A stretch of DNA of 22,305 bases, from the NCBI GenBank assembly GCA_964514055.1, contig CAZEPB010000027.1, positions 1 through 22,305 of the forward strand, written 5' to 3'. The DNA is from SG8-32-3 sp964514055. GTDB taxonomy: Archaea > Thermoproteota > Bathyarchaeia > Bathyarchaeales > Bathycorpusculaceae. A program made the position numbers and the translations under genes. The notes beneath the pieces were generated by a model that saw only the letters and a list, made by a program, of their open reading frames with translations, did no database searches and had not been told where the DNA came from. This document shows, in pieces, positions 1 to 7,024 of the stretch (position 1 is the stretch's first letter; each line of letters opens with the position of its first letter).

Positions 1-54
1 CTTAAGATCCTCTGGCGAAGGCCTCCGTGGGTTCGAATCCCACCCCCCGCACCA
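1..54 (+). tRNA. tRNA-Leu(UAA), 3' part; 5' part off the window
   Basis: The window opens in the anticodon loop CTTAAGA (anticodon TAA). It continues through a long class II variable arm, a T arm (GTGGG / TTCGAAT / CCCAC), the acceptor strand CCCCCGC, discriminator A and an encoded CCA. The acceptor strand would pair with the GCGGGGG typical of archaeal tRNA-Leu. The 5' half is left of the window, so the complete functional gene is presumably on this side. This stretch is also attL of the integrated element. Confidence 0.85.
1..54 (+). repeat. attL direct repeat (tRNA-Leu 3' end)
   Basis: Matches 8465-8518 in the same orientation at 50 of 54 positions. Differences are at 25 (C/T), 35 (G/A), 37 (A/G) and 46 (C/T). 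It marks the left boundary of the element. The 54 bases also code in the leftward direction for an in-frame linker (WCGGWDSNPRRPSPEDLK) of the split integrase. Confidence 0.9.
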
Positions 55-243
55 TGAGCCCCGTTCTTGGCCGCAATCGGCTCCGTTATGGCATCCGTTT
101 TCAGAATTCAATCCTTCAAGTCGTCCTATCGCCTCTTTCAGGGCGTTCTCGGAGACCTTCGACACATTGAGACCCAGATCGTGGGCCTTTCTGAGAAGTT
201 CTGGCTTGACGCGGATTGTCGTCATCCTCCTTTTTCCCAACAT
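1..243 (-). CDS. int(N): N-terminal integrase piece with ribbon-helix-helix domain, 3'-truncated by integration
   Basis: Reading leftward from ATG at 243 gives about 63 residues before the att site. A basic start (MLGKRRMTTIRVKPELLRK) is followed by AHDLGLNVSKVSENALKEAI. This strand-helix-helix pattern is like CcdA-type ribbon-helix-helix DNA-binding domains. The frame then runs through the tRNA sequence as WCGGWDSNPRRPSPEDLK and leaves the window at base 1. The right-hand integrase piece begins with almost the same residues (WCGGWDLNPRRP). In the excised circle the two would join into one protein of about 369 residues. The start is uncertain: ATG 243 has GGTGAGG directly before it, and ATG 225 is an alternative. 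In the integrated state it would make an RHH protein with a tRNA-encoded tail. Confidence 0.8.
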   Translation of the reverse strand, partial: MLGKRRMTTIRVKPELLRKAHDLGLNVSKVSENALKEAIGRLEGLNSENGCHNGADCGQERGSWCGGWDSNPRRPSPEDLK

Positions 244-255
244 CCTCACCTGTAT

Positions 256-275
256 ATCGATGTATATACATTGAT
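256..275. promoter_or_regulatory. Palindrome in the int(N) promoter region, possible operator
   Basis: ATCGATGTATATACATTGAT contains a perfect 12-bp palindrome (260-271) inside an imperfect 20-bp inverted repeat with one mismatched pair. It lies 13-32 bases upstream of the int(N) start and overlaps the TATA-like sequence TATATACA. RHH proteins usually bind short palindromes, so self-repression by the int(N) product is a reasonable inference. No binding data. Confidence 0.45.
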
Positions 276-328
276 GGAAAATAAACGCTCCCCCCCCGGC
301 TTTCATATAGATGACTGGCTATAATAAT

Positions 329-360
329 CACTTTTCCAAAAACAGGATTGGAAAAAAGTG
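329..360 (-). terminator. Hairpin after the 438-aa gene, possible terminator
   Basis: CACTTTTCCAA (329-339) can pair with TTGGAAAAAAGTG (348-360) around an 8-base loop, with two extra A residues bulged. It lies about 50 bases past the stop codon of the leftward gene ending at 410 and before the int(N) promoter. It could end transcription of that gene or be a regulatory dyad. Role inferred from position only. Confidence 0.35.
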
Positions 361-409
361 CTGAAAGATCAAAGAAAAGATTAGCTGCATTGGTGTAATT
401 TTCGTAACT

Positions 410-1726
410 TTATTTTTTCAATTTTTTCCGCAAAGACCACACTTGTATTGTTTTTATGTCTTTAGATAGAATAGTTGCTAACATTTGGTCTTCTGCACCT
501 TCGAGTCTTGATTGTAGCCATTCTGAAGTTTTCTTCGGATAGTTATGTATCTTGAATTTGAGCTTGTCAGAAAGTATCTGAGTTACGCCTCCAACTAACA
601 GTCCTGCCCCGCCACCTAAACCACATGCTGCAAAACTTCCCGAGGAGTAACCTAATAGGGCACCTATAAGCATTGAAGATATGATTTTTGCGTTGTCAAA
701 AACAAAGCTTGTTGCAAAAGTCAGTGTTTCCAAGGTTTTTGATGTGGAAATTTCTTTATTAATTTTCCAAATTTCGTCTTCAATTCTTGAAAAGGTTTGT
801 TTCCCCTTAGATGCTAAAAGGTCTTCAACTAATGAGTTAATTTTTTTCTTTCTGGGGAGAACTATATCGAGATAATCTTCTATAGGCATCGACGGATTAT
901 AATCGAGATTTAGCGCTTCTAAAGCGTGCTTTTTATCTTGAAATGTGACATCCCCAGCGCCAGAATATTTTTTTCTTAATACTTGATCAATGTTTTGAAG
1001 ATCGGACAAGCTGACTTGGAGAACAGAACGGAAGATCTGAGAATTTCGTAAATTTGAGACTGTCCATGCACTCTCAGCTAAAGGAATAACCGCTTTTAGG
1101 TTTTCCTTTTTCTTCACGCTTTCTGAAACTGATTCGAGAAGGGTCACCTCAGGTGATTGAGCTGGATACAACCAACCTGACACTAATCCCAAATTATTTT
1201 TCAAGGCTTCTTTGGCTTTCTCGTTAATGGCCAAATTAGCAAAATCTTTGGAGATTTCAACCCACTTTTTAGCGTAACAGTTGTCACACATACCTCCTTT
1301 TTCATCAGAACTTTGGTATCGAAGATATCTGAGAAAGCCGAAAGTTTCTCGTCCAATGTATGGATACTGAATTACTAAATTGGCAAAATCAGTGGGATAG
1401 TCCTTAAGTGAATTTAAAAGCACAGGCATAATGATGCCCCTCTCCAAATATGGCTTAATCAGGGAAGGGTTAGTGGAGCAAGTACAAATAGGACAAATTG
1501 AAATTAATATTTTTGAATACATTAAACTGTTCAAAGGCAGACTTGCATTAGCTTCTGGGAAACTGGATGCCCAAAGTCTGGGCCCTTGTATCAATTCTTT
1601 CTCTATTGTTTTGTTTCCCACAATCTCAGATAATGAGATTTTCTTCTCTTTTTGAAAAGTCTCTGTTGCCTTTTTCACTCTCTTTTTTTCTTCCAAGTCG
1701 ATTCTTGAATACAAATCACTTGGCAT
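410..1726 (-). CDS. Unrecognised 438-aa protein with Cys motifs and hydrophobic C-terminal segment
   Basis: I do not recognise the family. The N-terminal third is charged and helical. CPICTC (Cys78, Cys81, Cys83) and CDNC (Cys147, Cys150) could together hold a zinc ion. The middle is rich in Lys/Glu helices. Residues about 348-385 are a long hydrophobic Gly/Ala-rich stretch (SMLIGALLGY...GLGGGAGLLVGG) that looks like one or two membrane passes or a membrane-inserting hairpin, and a basic tail follows. ATG at 1726 has a TATA-like sequence (TATATTGTATAA, about 1740-1751) close upstream, suggesting a leaderless transcript. The gene is alone on its strand and diverges from the three-gene operon at 1923. 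Low GC like its neighbour operon. Function unknown; the membrane segment is compatible with, but does not prove, a defence or toxin role. Confidence 0.7.
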   Translation of the reverse strand: MPSDLYSRIDLEEKKRVKKATETFQKEKKISLSEIVGNKTIEKELIQGPRLWASSFPEANASLPLNSLMYSKILISICPICTCSTNPSLIKPYLERGIIMPVLLNSLKDYPTDFANLVIQYPYIGRETFGFLRYLRYQSSDEKGGMCDNCYAKKWVEISKDFANLAINEKAKEALKNNLGLVSGWLYPAQSPEVTLLESVSESVKKKENLKAVIPLAESAWTVSNLRNSQIFRSVLQVSLSDLQNIDQVLRKKYSGAGDVTFQDKKHALEALNLDYNPSMPIEDYLDIVLPRKKKINSLVEDLLASKGKQTFSRIEDEIWKINKEISTSKTLETLTFATSFVFDNAKIISSMLIGALLGYSSGSFAACGLGGGAGLLVGGVTQILSDKLKFKIHNYPKKTSEWLQSRLEGAEDQMLATILSKDIKTIQVWSLRKKLKK

Positions 1727-1922
1727 TCTATACCCCGCTTATACAATATAGAAGGAGTTTAATGATAAATTTATTGCTGTTTTCACGATAAGGTTCTGCG
1801 TTTAATACTCACTCAAAGCTTTCACTCCTTGTTCTGTTAGGTTTTGGCTCATTTGCAAACATTAAAAGGGTCTCCTTGAGTTCAACGCAAAGACAAAGCC
1901 TAAATACTTAGCATACAGAATA
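1727..1922. promoter_or_regulatory. Divergent promoter region of the left cargo module
   Basis: This 196-base AT-rich spacer separates the leftward 438-aa gene from the rightward operon. On the leftward side TATATTGTATAA lies about 14-25 bases before the ATG. On the rightward side CTAAATACTT (about 1900-1909) sits at a suitable distance before the GTG/ATG at 1923/1929, again suggesting a short or absent leader. I see no other gene in it. Confidence 0.4.
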
Positions 1923-2924
1923 GTGAATATGAGCGTCACATCCTATTTCTTTCCAAAAGAGGCTTTGCAAGGAGAAGATTTGCCTTCGCATATTACTTGG
2001 AAAGAACTCAAATTTGACAAGATACAGATTGTTCATCCGAAATTCATTTCGTTGAAAGAAATTTACAATGTAGCTGACAAGGACGTTGTTGTCAAGGCGG
2101 GTCTTATTGAGATTTCCAAAGTTCAAGTTAACGGATATTTGGGTCTGGTTTACGGGACAGAAATTCTCCCTGAAAAAGCTCAAAAGGATAAGATCGAATA
2201 TTTTTTCCTAAGCGAAGGCAAGTCCATACAGAACTTAAAAACGGATTTCTATTTGTTTAGACCTGACGTAGTGGTGAAGGATGCGCCACAAGAAATTCAG
2301 GTCAACCCCGAAACTGGCGAGGTCAAGCCGAAAATACTTCTGAGGAATTTCGGGGAAGGCACAGCATATATCGATATAGAAATGAAACCCGGAAGTGAAA
2401 TCAAGAAAAACAGACCGAAGTTTGTTGATGTTTTCATCAAAGATTTCGAAAAAGGCGTAAAGTCAAGCATCTCGATACTCAAAAAAGACTTCAAAGTTTA
2501 TGAAGAGTTACTTAGCAAAGTTGAGGCTTATTTAACAAATCCCGTCAAATTCAGCAAAAAACCTATAGGTGAATTTAAGAAATTCGAGGACGAAATGGGT
2601 AGCGCTATGGAAGAGAACGAGGAGTTCGCGAAGGCATTTGTGGAAACTTTGGCTGAGGTTTTTCTGAGAAGCAGGGAATTTGTAAACGTCTATCAATTCG
2701 TTCTGGACTACATCAATTCGATAGGCAAAGAAAAAATGCTCGTAAGAGACCCGTTCAATGTTATAAAAGTAAGCAAAGAGCCCAAAACCATTAGCATGAA
2801 TCTCAAATGTGTAGATATGTTGAAACAGGTTTGCGAGCCGATACCGGTGACCGACATAAAAATCGTGGGGACAAAAGACAGCGAAATTCCTCTTTTCAAA
2901 ATATTCCAGTGGGGAGAGCCATGA
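1923..2924 (+). CDS. Unrecognised 333-aa soluble protein, first gene of cargo operon
   Basis: Starts at GTG 1923, or more likely ATG 1929 (giving MSVTSYFFPKEAL). No signal peptide or membrane segment. Residues about 20-170 look beta-rich, including ILLRNFGEGTAYIDIE, a pattern reminiscent of immunoglobulin-like sandwich domains. Residues about 190-270 look helical and charged (ILKKDFKVYEELLSKVEAYL; EENEEFAKAFVETLAEVFL). No catalytic motif is visible. The stop codon overlaps the next start as ATGA, so the two are translationally coupled. Function unknown. It is probably a partner of the next two products, because the three genes are packed with an overlap of 4 bases and a gap of 10 bases. Confidence 0.75.
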   Translation: MNMSVTSYFFPKEALQGEDLPSHITWKELKFDKIQIVHPKFISLKEIYNVADKDVVVKAGLIEISKVQVNGYLGLVYGTEILPEKAQKDKIEYFFLSEGKSIQNLKTDFYLFRPDVVVKDAPQEIQVNPETGEVKPKILLRNFGEGTAYIDIEMKPGSEIKKNRPKFVDVFIKDFEKGVKSSISILKKDFKVYEELLSKVEAYLTNPVKFSKKPIGEFKKFEDEMGSAMEENEEFAKAFVETLAEVFLRSREFVNVYQFVLDYINSIGKEKMLVRDPFNVIKVSKEPKTISMNLKCVDMLKQVCEPIPVTDIKIVGTKDSEIPLFKIFQWGEP

Positions 2925-3874
2925 GCTTAAATTCTATTTCGAAAGTCTTCAAGATTACGGAGAAGATTGACAAGATATTGCTGGATTCAGGGGCCTTCAC
3001 AATTGAAACAAAAGAATTCGCATTGAAAGGTTTGGAAGAAACAGTCGAATATTCGGTTATTGCCCTGCCAAAAGTGGCCAGTGCCCCCCAGCGCAAAATC
3101 GCTTTCAAAGGTCTTAACTTGAGAAGAATCTCGATTATTTCCTCACCCGGATTTCTCGAAGAAACTGATTCTGTGTCCAAGATTGAGGGTGATTTAGCAA
3201 AAGGGCTAATATTCGACTCTAAAAAACTCACAGGAAGCGCTAAGGAGTTTAAATTCAAATTTGAGGTTGCCCTCGACAGTTTTGAAGCCGAGCATGTATT
3301 AAAAGATCTTGTGAGGCGGGATCGCCAAGTGGAGGCGATAGGGGACGAAAAGAACACCTACTGGCTACACGCTCAAATTAAAAAGCTTGAAGACTTGCGA
3401 AATTCTCTCAGAAGGTTTGATTTGGCCGACATTCCATTTTCAGTAAATGTGGCCATTCATCAAGATGTGAAGAATAAGTTCCCGCCCAGAAGGCAGAAAG
3501 AACTTGAGCTGATAGCGAAGTGGGCGCGAGAGGCAGACCGAAACCGAAAAGCGCTTCTTACGCATCAGCATCTGAGGTTGAAAAGACAAAGACCACAGGA
3601 GAAGGAAATCAGCAAAGTATTGGATGACCTGCAAAATCTTTTCTTGCCCCACAGGTTTTGTAACTTCGTGGATGTTCTCAACGAGTTTTACTATTATGAT
3701 TGTTACAGAGGGACGGATTACTATGACCAGATTCCATTCAGAACTATACCTAAGTGGATGAGCGTTATTTCCCGAACAGATTTAAGCGTCGAGAAGCCAG
3801 CCTCGAAAGGAAAGCTCGTATACAAAAAGGCAGATTTTCAAGATGCTGTGGAAAAGGCGATAAATAAGAAATAG
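2921..3874 (+). CDS. Unrecognised 317-aa soluble protein, second gene of cargo operon
   Basis: Starts at ATG 2921, overlapping the previous stop (ATGA). The same frame is open further upstream, but that part overlaps the preceding gene. The N-terminal half (to about 150) is predicted mixed alpha/beta. The middle has basic helices (RRQKELELIAKWAREADRNR; LRLKRQRPQEKE). The C-terminal part has an aromatic, cysteine-containing stretch (NEFYYYDCYRGTDYYDQ). No nuclease, ATPase or methylase motif is apparent. The basic middle could bind nucleic acid, which is only an inference. The membrane protein gene follows after 10 bases. Confidence 0.75.
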   Translation: MSLNSISKVFKITEKIDKILLDSGAFTIETKEFALKGLEETVEYSVIALPKVASAPQRKIAFKGLNLRRISIISSPGFLEETDSVSKIEGDLAKGLIFDSKKLTGSAKEFKFKFEVALDSFEAEHVLKDLVRRDRQVEAIGDEKNTYWLHAQIKKLEDLRNSLRRFDLADIPFSVNVAIHQDVKNKFPPRRQKELELIAKWAREADRNRKALLTHQHLRLKRQRPQEKEISKVLDDLQNLFLPHRFCNFVDVLNEFYYYDCYRGTDYYDQIPFRTIPKWMSVISRTDLSVEKPASKGKLVYKKADFQDAVEKAINKK

Positions 3875-3884
3875 TGAACCGCAA

Positions 3885-4478
3885 ATGCTTGGATCTGACT
3901 TCATTTCAATATTGGGGACAATCATTCAGGCTTACGCCTCAATACTCGGAATTGTCGGTATGTACTTGGTCTTTATGAGGCAAAGAAAAGCTGATTATTA
4001 TCGTGACCTAAAAACACGGCTTAGGACCAAATCGGAGACTCTCGTAGGATTCATAAACAGGGAAATTTCTCCAGCATACAAGGATTCACCTATAATAAGA
4101 GCAGATTTTGAGAATGTTGAAGAAGTAATTACTGCGATTGATATATACCGGTCTGAGCGGGAAAAAGAAGTCCCAGACCTAAGTACAGATGATGTCAAGA
4201 GGCTTATCACCCTTTGGTCGATTGAGCAAAAAGAAAAAGAAGAACTCATTCAACTTAAGAACCAAGTGGCGCAAAATCAGAAAACAGTTTTCTCCAATCG
4301 GTCTTTTATCGTATTCACTGTGTACTTCTTATTTGAATTGGGGCTTGCTTTCCTGAGCGCTTTTGTTGTCTTACAAGGATTAGAATATCAGTATCAATTC
4401 TTCGCCACTCAACTGACCTTGCTACTCGCGATCCTTGGATTATTACCATTAGGTTATTTGTTCTATGACATTCGATGA
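3885..4478 (+). CDS. Three-helix membrane protein, third gene of cargo operon
   Basis: 197 residues. A hydrophobic helix at about 7-31 is followed by a basic stretch (MRQRKADYYRDLKTRLRTK), consistent with positive-inside topology. A cytosolic, charged region follows with a probable coiled coil at about 112-132 (WSIEQKEKEELIQLKNQVAQ). Two hydrophobic helices (about 140-164 and 171-194) form the C-terminus. This layout suggests a membrane anchor or effector with a cytosolic coiled-coil sensor, working with the two preceding soluble proteins. Family not recognised; no pore or catalytic motif can be named. Last gene of the AT-rich module. Confidence 0.75.
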   Translation: MLGSDFISILGTIIQAYASILGIVGMYLVFMRQRKADYYRDLKTRLRTKSETLVGFINREISPAYKDSPIIRADFENVEEVITAIDIYRSEREKEVPDLSTDDVKRLITLWSIEQKEKEELIQLKNQVAQNQKTVFSNRSFIVFTVYFLFELGLAFLSAFVVLQGLEYQYQFFATQLTLLLAILGLLPLGYLFYDIR

Positions 4479-4849
4479 GGCTTCATAGGCGGCAATGTCG
4501 CAATACTCTTATACATTGGACGTTTGTCCGCAAACGGAAAAATTTCGGCGTTCCGAGGCTGGACATGGCGCGTCAGTTCTCCCCCTCTCGCGACGACGCG
4601 ATACTTTTTCAGCAAAAAATCGGGTGATTGCTCGTTGCTTTTTCTTCTCAGGACGCTCAGGCTAAAACTTTGGGACCAAGTTTCAGTTTTGGATCCAAAA
4701 AGTGAAAACCCCGATTTGGGTCCCAAACCCGAAAAGGGTCAAAAATCTCTTTACACATGTAACACGGTTTTGGGGTATGTTTTCAAAAATCCAAAAATGA
4801 AAATGAGGGTGAAAATCGTGTTATATGCGTGAAGCGAAGGTTTGTTGTT
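4479..4849. other. Non-coding junction between the two element modules
   Basis: No convincing gene on either strand. The first half holds small dyads: CGTTTG TCCG CAAACG (about 4519-4534) and TCGCG ACGA CGCGA (about 4587-4600). The second half is repeat unit 1 (4695-4836). Base composition changes from AT-rich to the left to GC-rich to the right, which marks a module boundary. Confidence 0.5.
4695..4836 (+). repeat. Repeat unit 1 (inverted copy of 7403-7543)
   Basis: About 141 bases match the reverse complement of 7403-7543 with roughly 13 mismatches by my hand alignment. Within it, the motif ACACATGTAACACGGTTT (about 4753-4770) and its inverted partner ATCGTGTTATATGCGTGAAG (about 4815-4834) could pair as a long stem around a loop of about 43 bases. 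It lies directly after the stop of the last gene of the leftward small-gene operon. Confidence 0.8.
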
Positions 4850-5200
4850 TCAGTCTATCATCTTCGCTTCCCAGATTAACGCGTCGCCGCCGTGCTTGAT
4901 TGCGCATTCTTTGATCGCCATCGCCAAGTTGTAGTCTTTTGTCCAAATTGTTGCTTTGGCAAGTCTGCGCTCTCTGGGGTGATTGCTCTCGATTTTCTGG
5001 AACATTGCTTCCAATTCTTTGTAAAACTCGCTCCTTTCTAACTCTTGCTTGCGGTAAAGCTCCTTTTTCCCGGGTGGCGCTTCTGCCAGCTTCTTGCCCC
5101 GTAGGCCTAAGGTCTTGAGGCTGTACCTTACCAAATAGAACAGCCTCCCGTCTTCGAGTTCCTTCGGCACGGCATACCGCCTGAAGAACAGTCTATTCAA
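4850..5200 (-). CDS. Unrecognised basic 116-aa protein, last gene of small-gene operon
   Basis: I place the start at TTG 5200 (MNRLFFRRYAVPKELEDGRL) because GGGAGGTG lies just before it; the frame is open to 5236. The protein is basic and helical, with an aromatic-basic N-terminus and a charged middle (KKELYRKQELERSEFYKELE). It ends GGDALIWEAKMID. No motif recognised. It lies about 150 bases beyond the previous gene in the same direction, with repeat unit 1 directly after its stop. Confidence 0.6.
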   Translation of the reverse strand: MNRLFFRRYAVPKELEDGRLFYLVRYSLKTLGLRGKKLAEAPPGKKELYRKQELERSEFYKELEAMFQKIESNHPRERRLAKATIWTKDYNLAMAIKECAIKHGGDALIWEAKMID

Positions 5201-5352
5201 TTTCACACCTCCCATATATTGTGCCTCAGGGTACAATTCCGTTACTTTAAAACTTTTCCTGACGCCTCAGGCTTGCGAAGTCGCTTTCGGGAAAAATTTA
5301 TCCAATTCTCCGCAGGTGAAATAGCCCACGGAACATCCACGCAGAGTACGTT

Positions 5353-5514
5353 TCAGCACTCTCTTTTTTGGGGCGTGGCGGTCGAAATCTGCTTTCTCCC
5401 GGCAGCCTCGGCAGCCTTCAGCTCGCTTATCTTTTTCCTGATTTGCGATTCTTCTTCGGCACAGGAACCTTCATTGAATTTGACTAACTTTCCCCCCATC
5501 CTGAGTTCTCCCAA
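5353..5514 (-). CDS. Small 53-aa charged protein
   Basis: A short gene in the operon. TTG start at 5514 preceded by GGAGGTG with 5 bases between; reads MGELRMGGKLVKFNEGSC then a charged helix (EEESQIRKKISELKAAEA) and a basic tail. It begins 16 bases after the stop of the SWIM gene. Support is the good ribosome site, the spacing and the absence of a competing frame. Function unknown. The stretch from 5352 to 5201 has no other gene I can support. Confidence 0.5.
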   Translation of the reverse strand: MGELRMGGKLVKFNEGSCAEEESQIRKKISELKAAEAAGRKQISTATPQKREC

Positions 5515-5529
5515 TCTTCCACCTCCATT

Positions 5530-5796
5530 TCATATTCTTCCTTTTTCGATGGTTATTGCGACGGCGACCGAGTGCGAGCATACCCCATGCTTCTGGTAGC
5601 CGAGGCAGTCGCACCTGATTTCCCCGTTTGACTGCTCCTTTACGAGGTGGGTGCCGGTGTTGCTCTCCACGATGAAGGTCCACGGGTTCAGCTGCGTCAC
5701 GCCCTTGCACCAGAGTATGCCTTCGGCCTTTCGGATTATGGACAGTGGTGCGAACCTATGCGGGTCGGGCATCGTCGCCTTGACGGCTTCCAGCAT
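5530..5796 (-). CDS. Small SWIM zinc-finger protein (88 aa)
   Basis: The C-terminal half carries CDC-x8-CSH (Cys62, Cys64, Cys73, His75), the CxCx(n)CxH signature of the SWIM zinc finger. The preceding residues WTFIVESNTGTHLV form the usual strand pair. SWIM domains bind DNA or protein in transposases, helicases and Zn-dependent regulators; here the domain stands almost alone. It begins 12 bases after the preceding gene's stop and is followed by the 53-aa gene. A regulatory or accessory DNA-binding role in the element is inferred. Confidence 0.8.
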   Translation of the reverse strand: MLEAVKATMPDPHRFAPLSIIRKAEGILWCKGVTQLNPWTFIVESNTGTHLVKEQSNGEIRCDCLGYQKHGVCSHSVAVAITIEKGRI

Positions 5797-5808
5797 CGGC
5801 TTTCGCCC

Positions 5809-6042
5809 TCAGTCCCTAAGCCAGTCCTCTTCTTGCTTTTCTTCGGCTTCAGGAATTTCCTCGGCTTTCACTGTTTTCAAAGTGTTGCGAGATTTTTTCG
5901 GCTTCTCAGGAACTTCGCACTCCGTCACTATCTCGATGATTTCGTCTGGAAGGGTCTCTTGCGCAGTGGTCGATATGTGTGAATAACGCGCCCTGCCAAG
6001 AAGCCACACCAACTTTTCTCTGAGTTTTTTCTCGTCAATCAT
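5809..6042 (-). CDS. Unrecognised acidic 77-aa protein
   Basis: ATG 6042 is preceded by GGAGGTGG. The N-terminal 25 residues form a basic amphipathic helix (MIDEKKLREKLVWLLGRARY). The rest is Glu/Lys/Pro-rich (EVPEKPKKSRNTLKTVKAEE; EAEEKQEEDWLRD) and probably disordered. No family recognised. It lies between the 241-aa and SWIM genes with short gaps, so it is co-transcribed. Confidence 0.6.
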   Translation of the reverse strand: MIDEKKLREKLVWLLGRARYSHISTTAQETLPDEIIEIVTECEVPEKPKKSRNTLKTVKAEEIPEAEEKQEEDWLRD

Positions 6043-6062
6043 TCTTCCTTACCACCTCCGAG

Positions 6063-6788
6063 TCAGCGGATTACTGGTGTTTGCTCCTTCACGATGATTT
6101 CGACAGCGTCTACGAGACCGACCTTCCGCCTCTTCGTCTCCGTGTCGATTTCGTCTATCTGCCTCTCTATCGCCCCGATTATCGCTGAATTGTCGTAGTC
6201 CAGAGCCAACTCCTTCAATTTTCCTATTGCGTCGGCGAGGATTTTCTTCGCTTTCTCTCTTTCCTCGTCGTCCAGCCAATACTTCAGCTCCTCGATGCTG
6301 CCGAACCCCATTCTTTTCGACGCCACAGCCTCCATCTTAGGCGACAGCTTCAATTTTATGAGGTCGTTCTTCGCAATCTCGGCGACCGGCAGCTCCTCGG
6401 CGTAGGAGACGGTCACGGCGAGCCGACCCAATGAAAGCTGGCAATGAGGACAATGGACTACCTCGCCCTCCGTGAACTCTATCGGGGCGTCCATCTCCGC
6501 GTCGTGCTTCTTGTATATCCTGATGTACTCTCGGAAGATGTCGTCGAGGTAAACCCCGCCTGACTGCGCCCTCTCGGCGAGCTTGGCGAACTTCCGCCTC
6601 TCGTCCAGCCTGTCCGCCATCGGCTTGAGCCTGTTCAGGATTCTCACGCCGAACTCGACATCAGCAAGCTCCGGGTAGTTTATGACGTGCCCGCAGCGGT
6701 GCTCCTTCTTCTCCTCGGTCAGCAGGCTGCCGTTCAGGGTCAATCTAACGGTGAAGTCCTTTCCGAGCTTTTTATTTCCCCATTTCAT
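6063..6788 (-). CDS. Unrecognised 241-aa protein with putative zinc site
   Basis: Start taken as ATG 6788 (MKWGNKKLGKDFTVRLTLNG), which overlaps the previous stop as ATGA and has GAGGAGG upstream. The frame is open to 6986, but that part overlaps the preceding gene. CGH (32-34) and CPHC (113-116) may form a zinc site. The second half is helical and charged, with repeated Lys/Glu helices ending IIGAIERQIDEIDTETKRRK. Largest product of the operon and therefore the candidate for its central function (for example replication or regulation), but no motif supports a specific role. Confidence 0.65.
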   Translation of the reverse strand: MKWGNKKLGKDFTVRLTLNGSLLTEEKKEHRCGHVINYPELADVEFGVRILNRLKPMADRLDERRKFAKLAERAQSGGVYLDDIFREYIRIYKKHDAEMDAPIEFTEGEVVHCPHCQLSLGRLAVTVSYAEELPVAEIAKNDLIKLKLSPKMEAVASKRMGFGSIEELKYWLDDEEREKAKKILADAIGKLKELALDYDNSAIIGAIERQIDEIDTETKRRKVGLVDAVEIIVKEQTPVIR

Positions 6789-7024
6789 TCTTCTTGATTC
6801 CTCCTCATTTTTTGTAACTTTCCTTCGAAAAACCATATGATTCTTTTCTTCGCCAGCCACAGCTTCAAGGAGATTTTCCTGAAGAGCGACGGGTCGGGTT
6901 CGGGGAACAATGTGGCGCTCTCCGCTTCCCGTTTCTCCCGCTCTCTCTCCAGCCTCGCCTCCCTTTCCTCCGGGTCTTCGCCCCATCGCTTGGGATTGTG
7001 GGATATGACGTTGCCCTTGGTCAT
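6785..7024 (-). CDS. Unrecognised charged 79-aa protein
   Basis: Start at ATG 7024 (MTKGNVISHNPKRWGEDPEE), overlapping the stop of the zinc-ribbon gene and preceded by AAGGAGG about 10 bases upstream. The same frame is open to 7180, but the zinc-ribbon gene occupies that part in another frame. It has a very charged helix (EEREARLEREREKREAES), then FRKISLKLWLAKKRIIWFF, a basic amphipathic or membrane-associating helix. Its stop overlaps the next start. Function unknown. Confidence 0.55.
   Translation of the reverse strand: MTKGNVISHNPKRWGEDPEEREARLEREREKREAESATLFPEPDPSLFRKISLKLWLAKKRIIWFFEGKLQKMRRNQEE

Noticed and set aside
67..331. Open frames of 85 aa (+) and 71 aa (-) near the left end
   Set aside because: They overlap the int(N) frame, which is supported by its RHH pattern and in-frame match across the att site; the others have no motif.
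4463..4832. Open frames on both strands in the module junction
   Set aside because: Low-complexity translations with no ribosome site; the region includes repeat unit 1 and looks non-coding.
5647..5986. Two overlapping 111-aa rightward frames
   Set aside because: They lie opposite the SWIM and 77-aa genes, which have good ribosome sites and a zinc motif.
6049..6279. Arg-rich 76-aa leftward frame
   Set aside because: Off-frame reading of the GC-rich 241-aa gene; composition is typical of a shadow frame.
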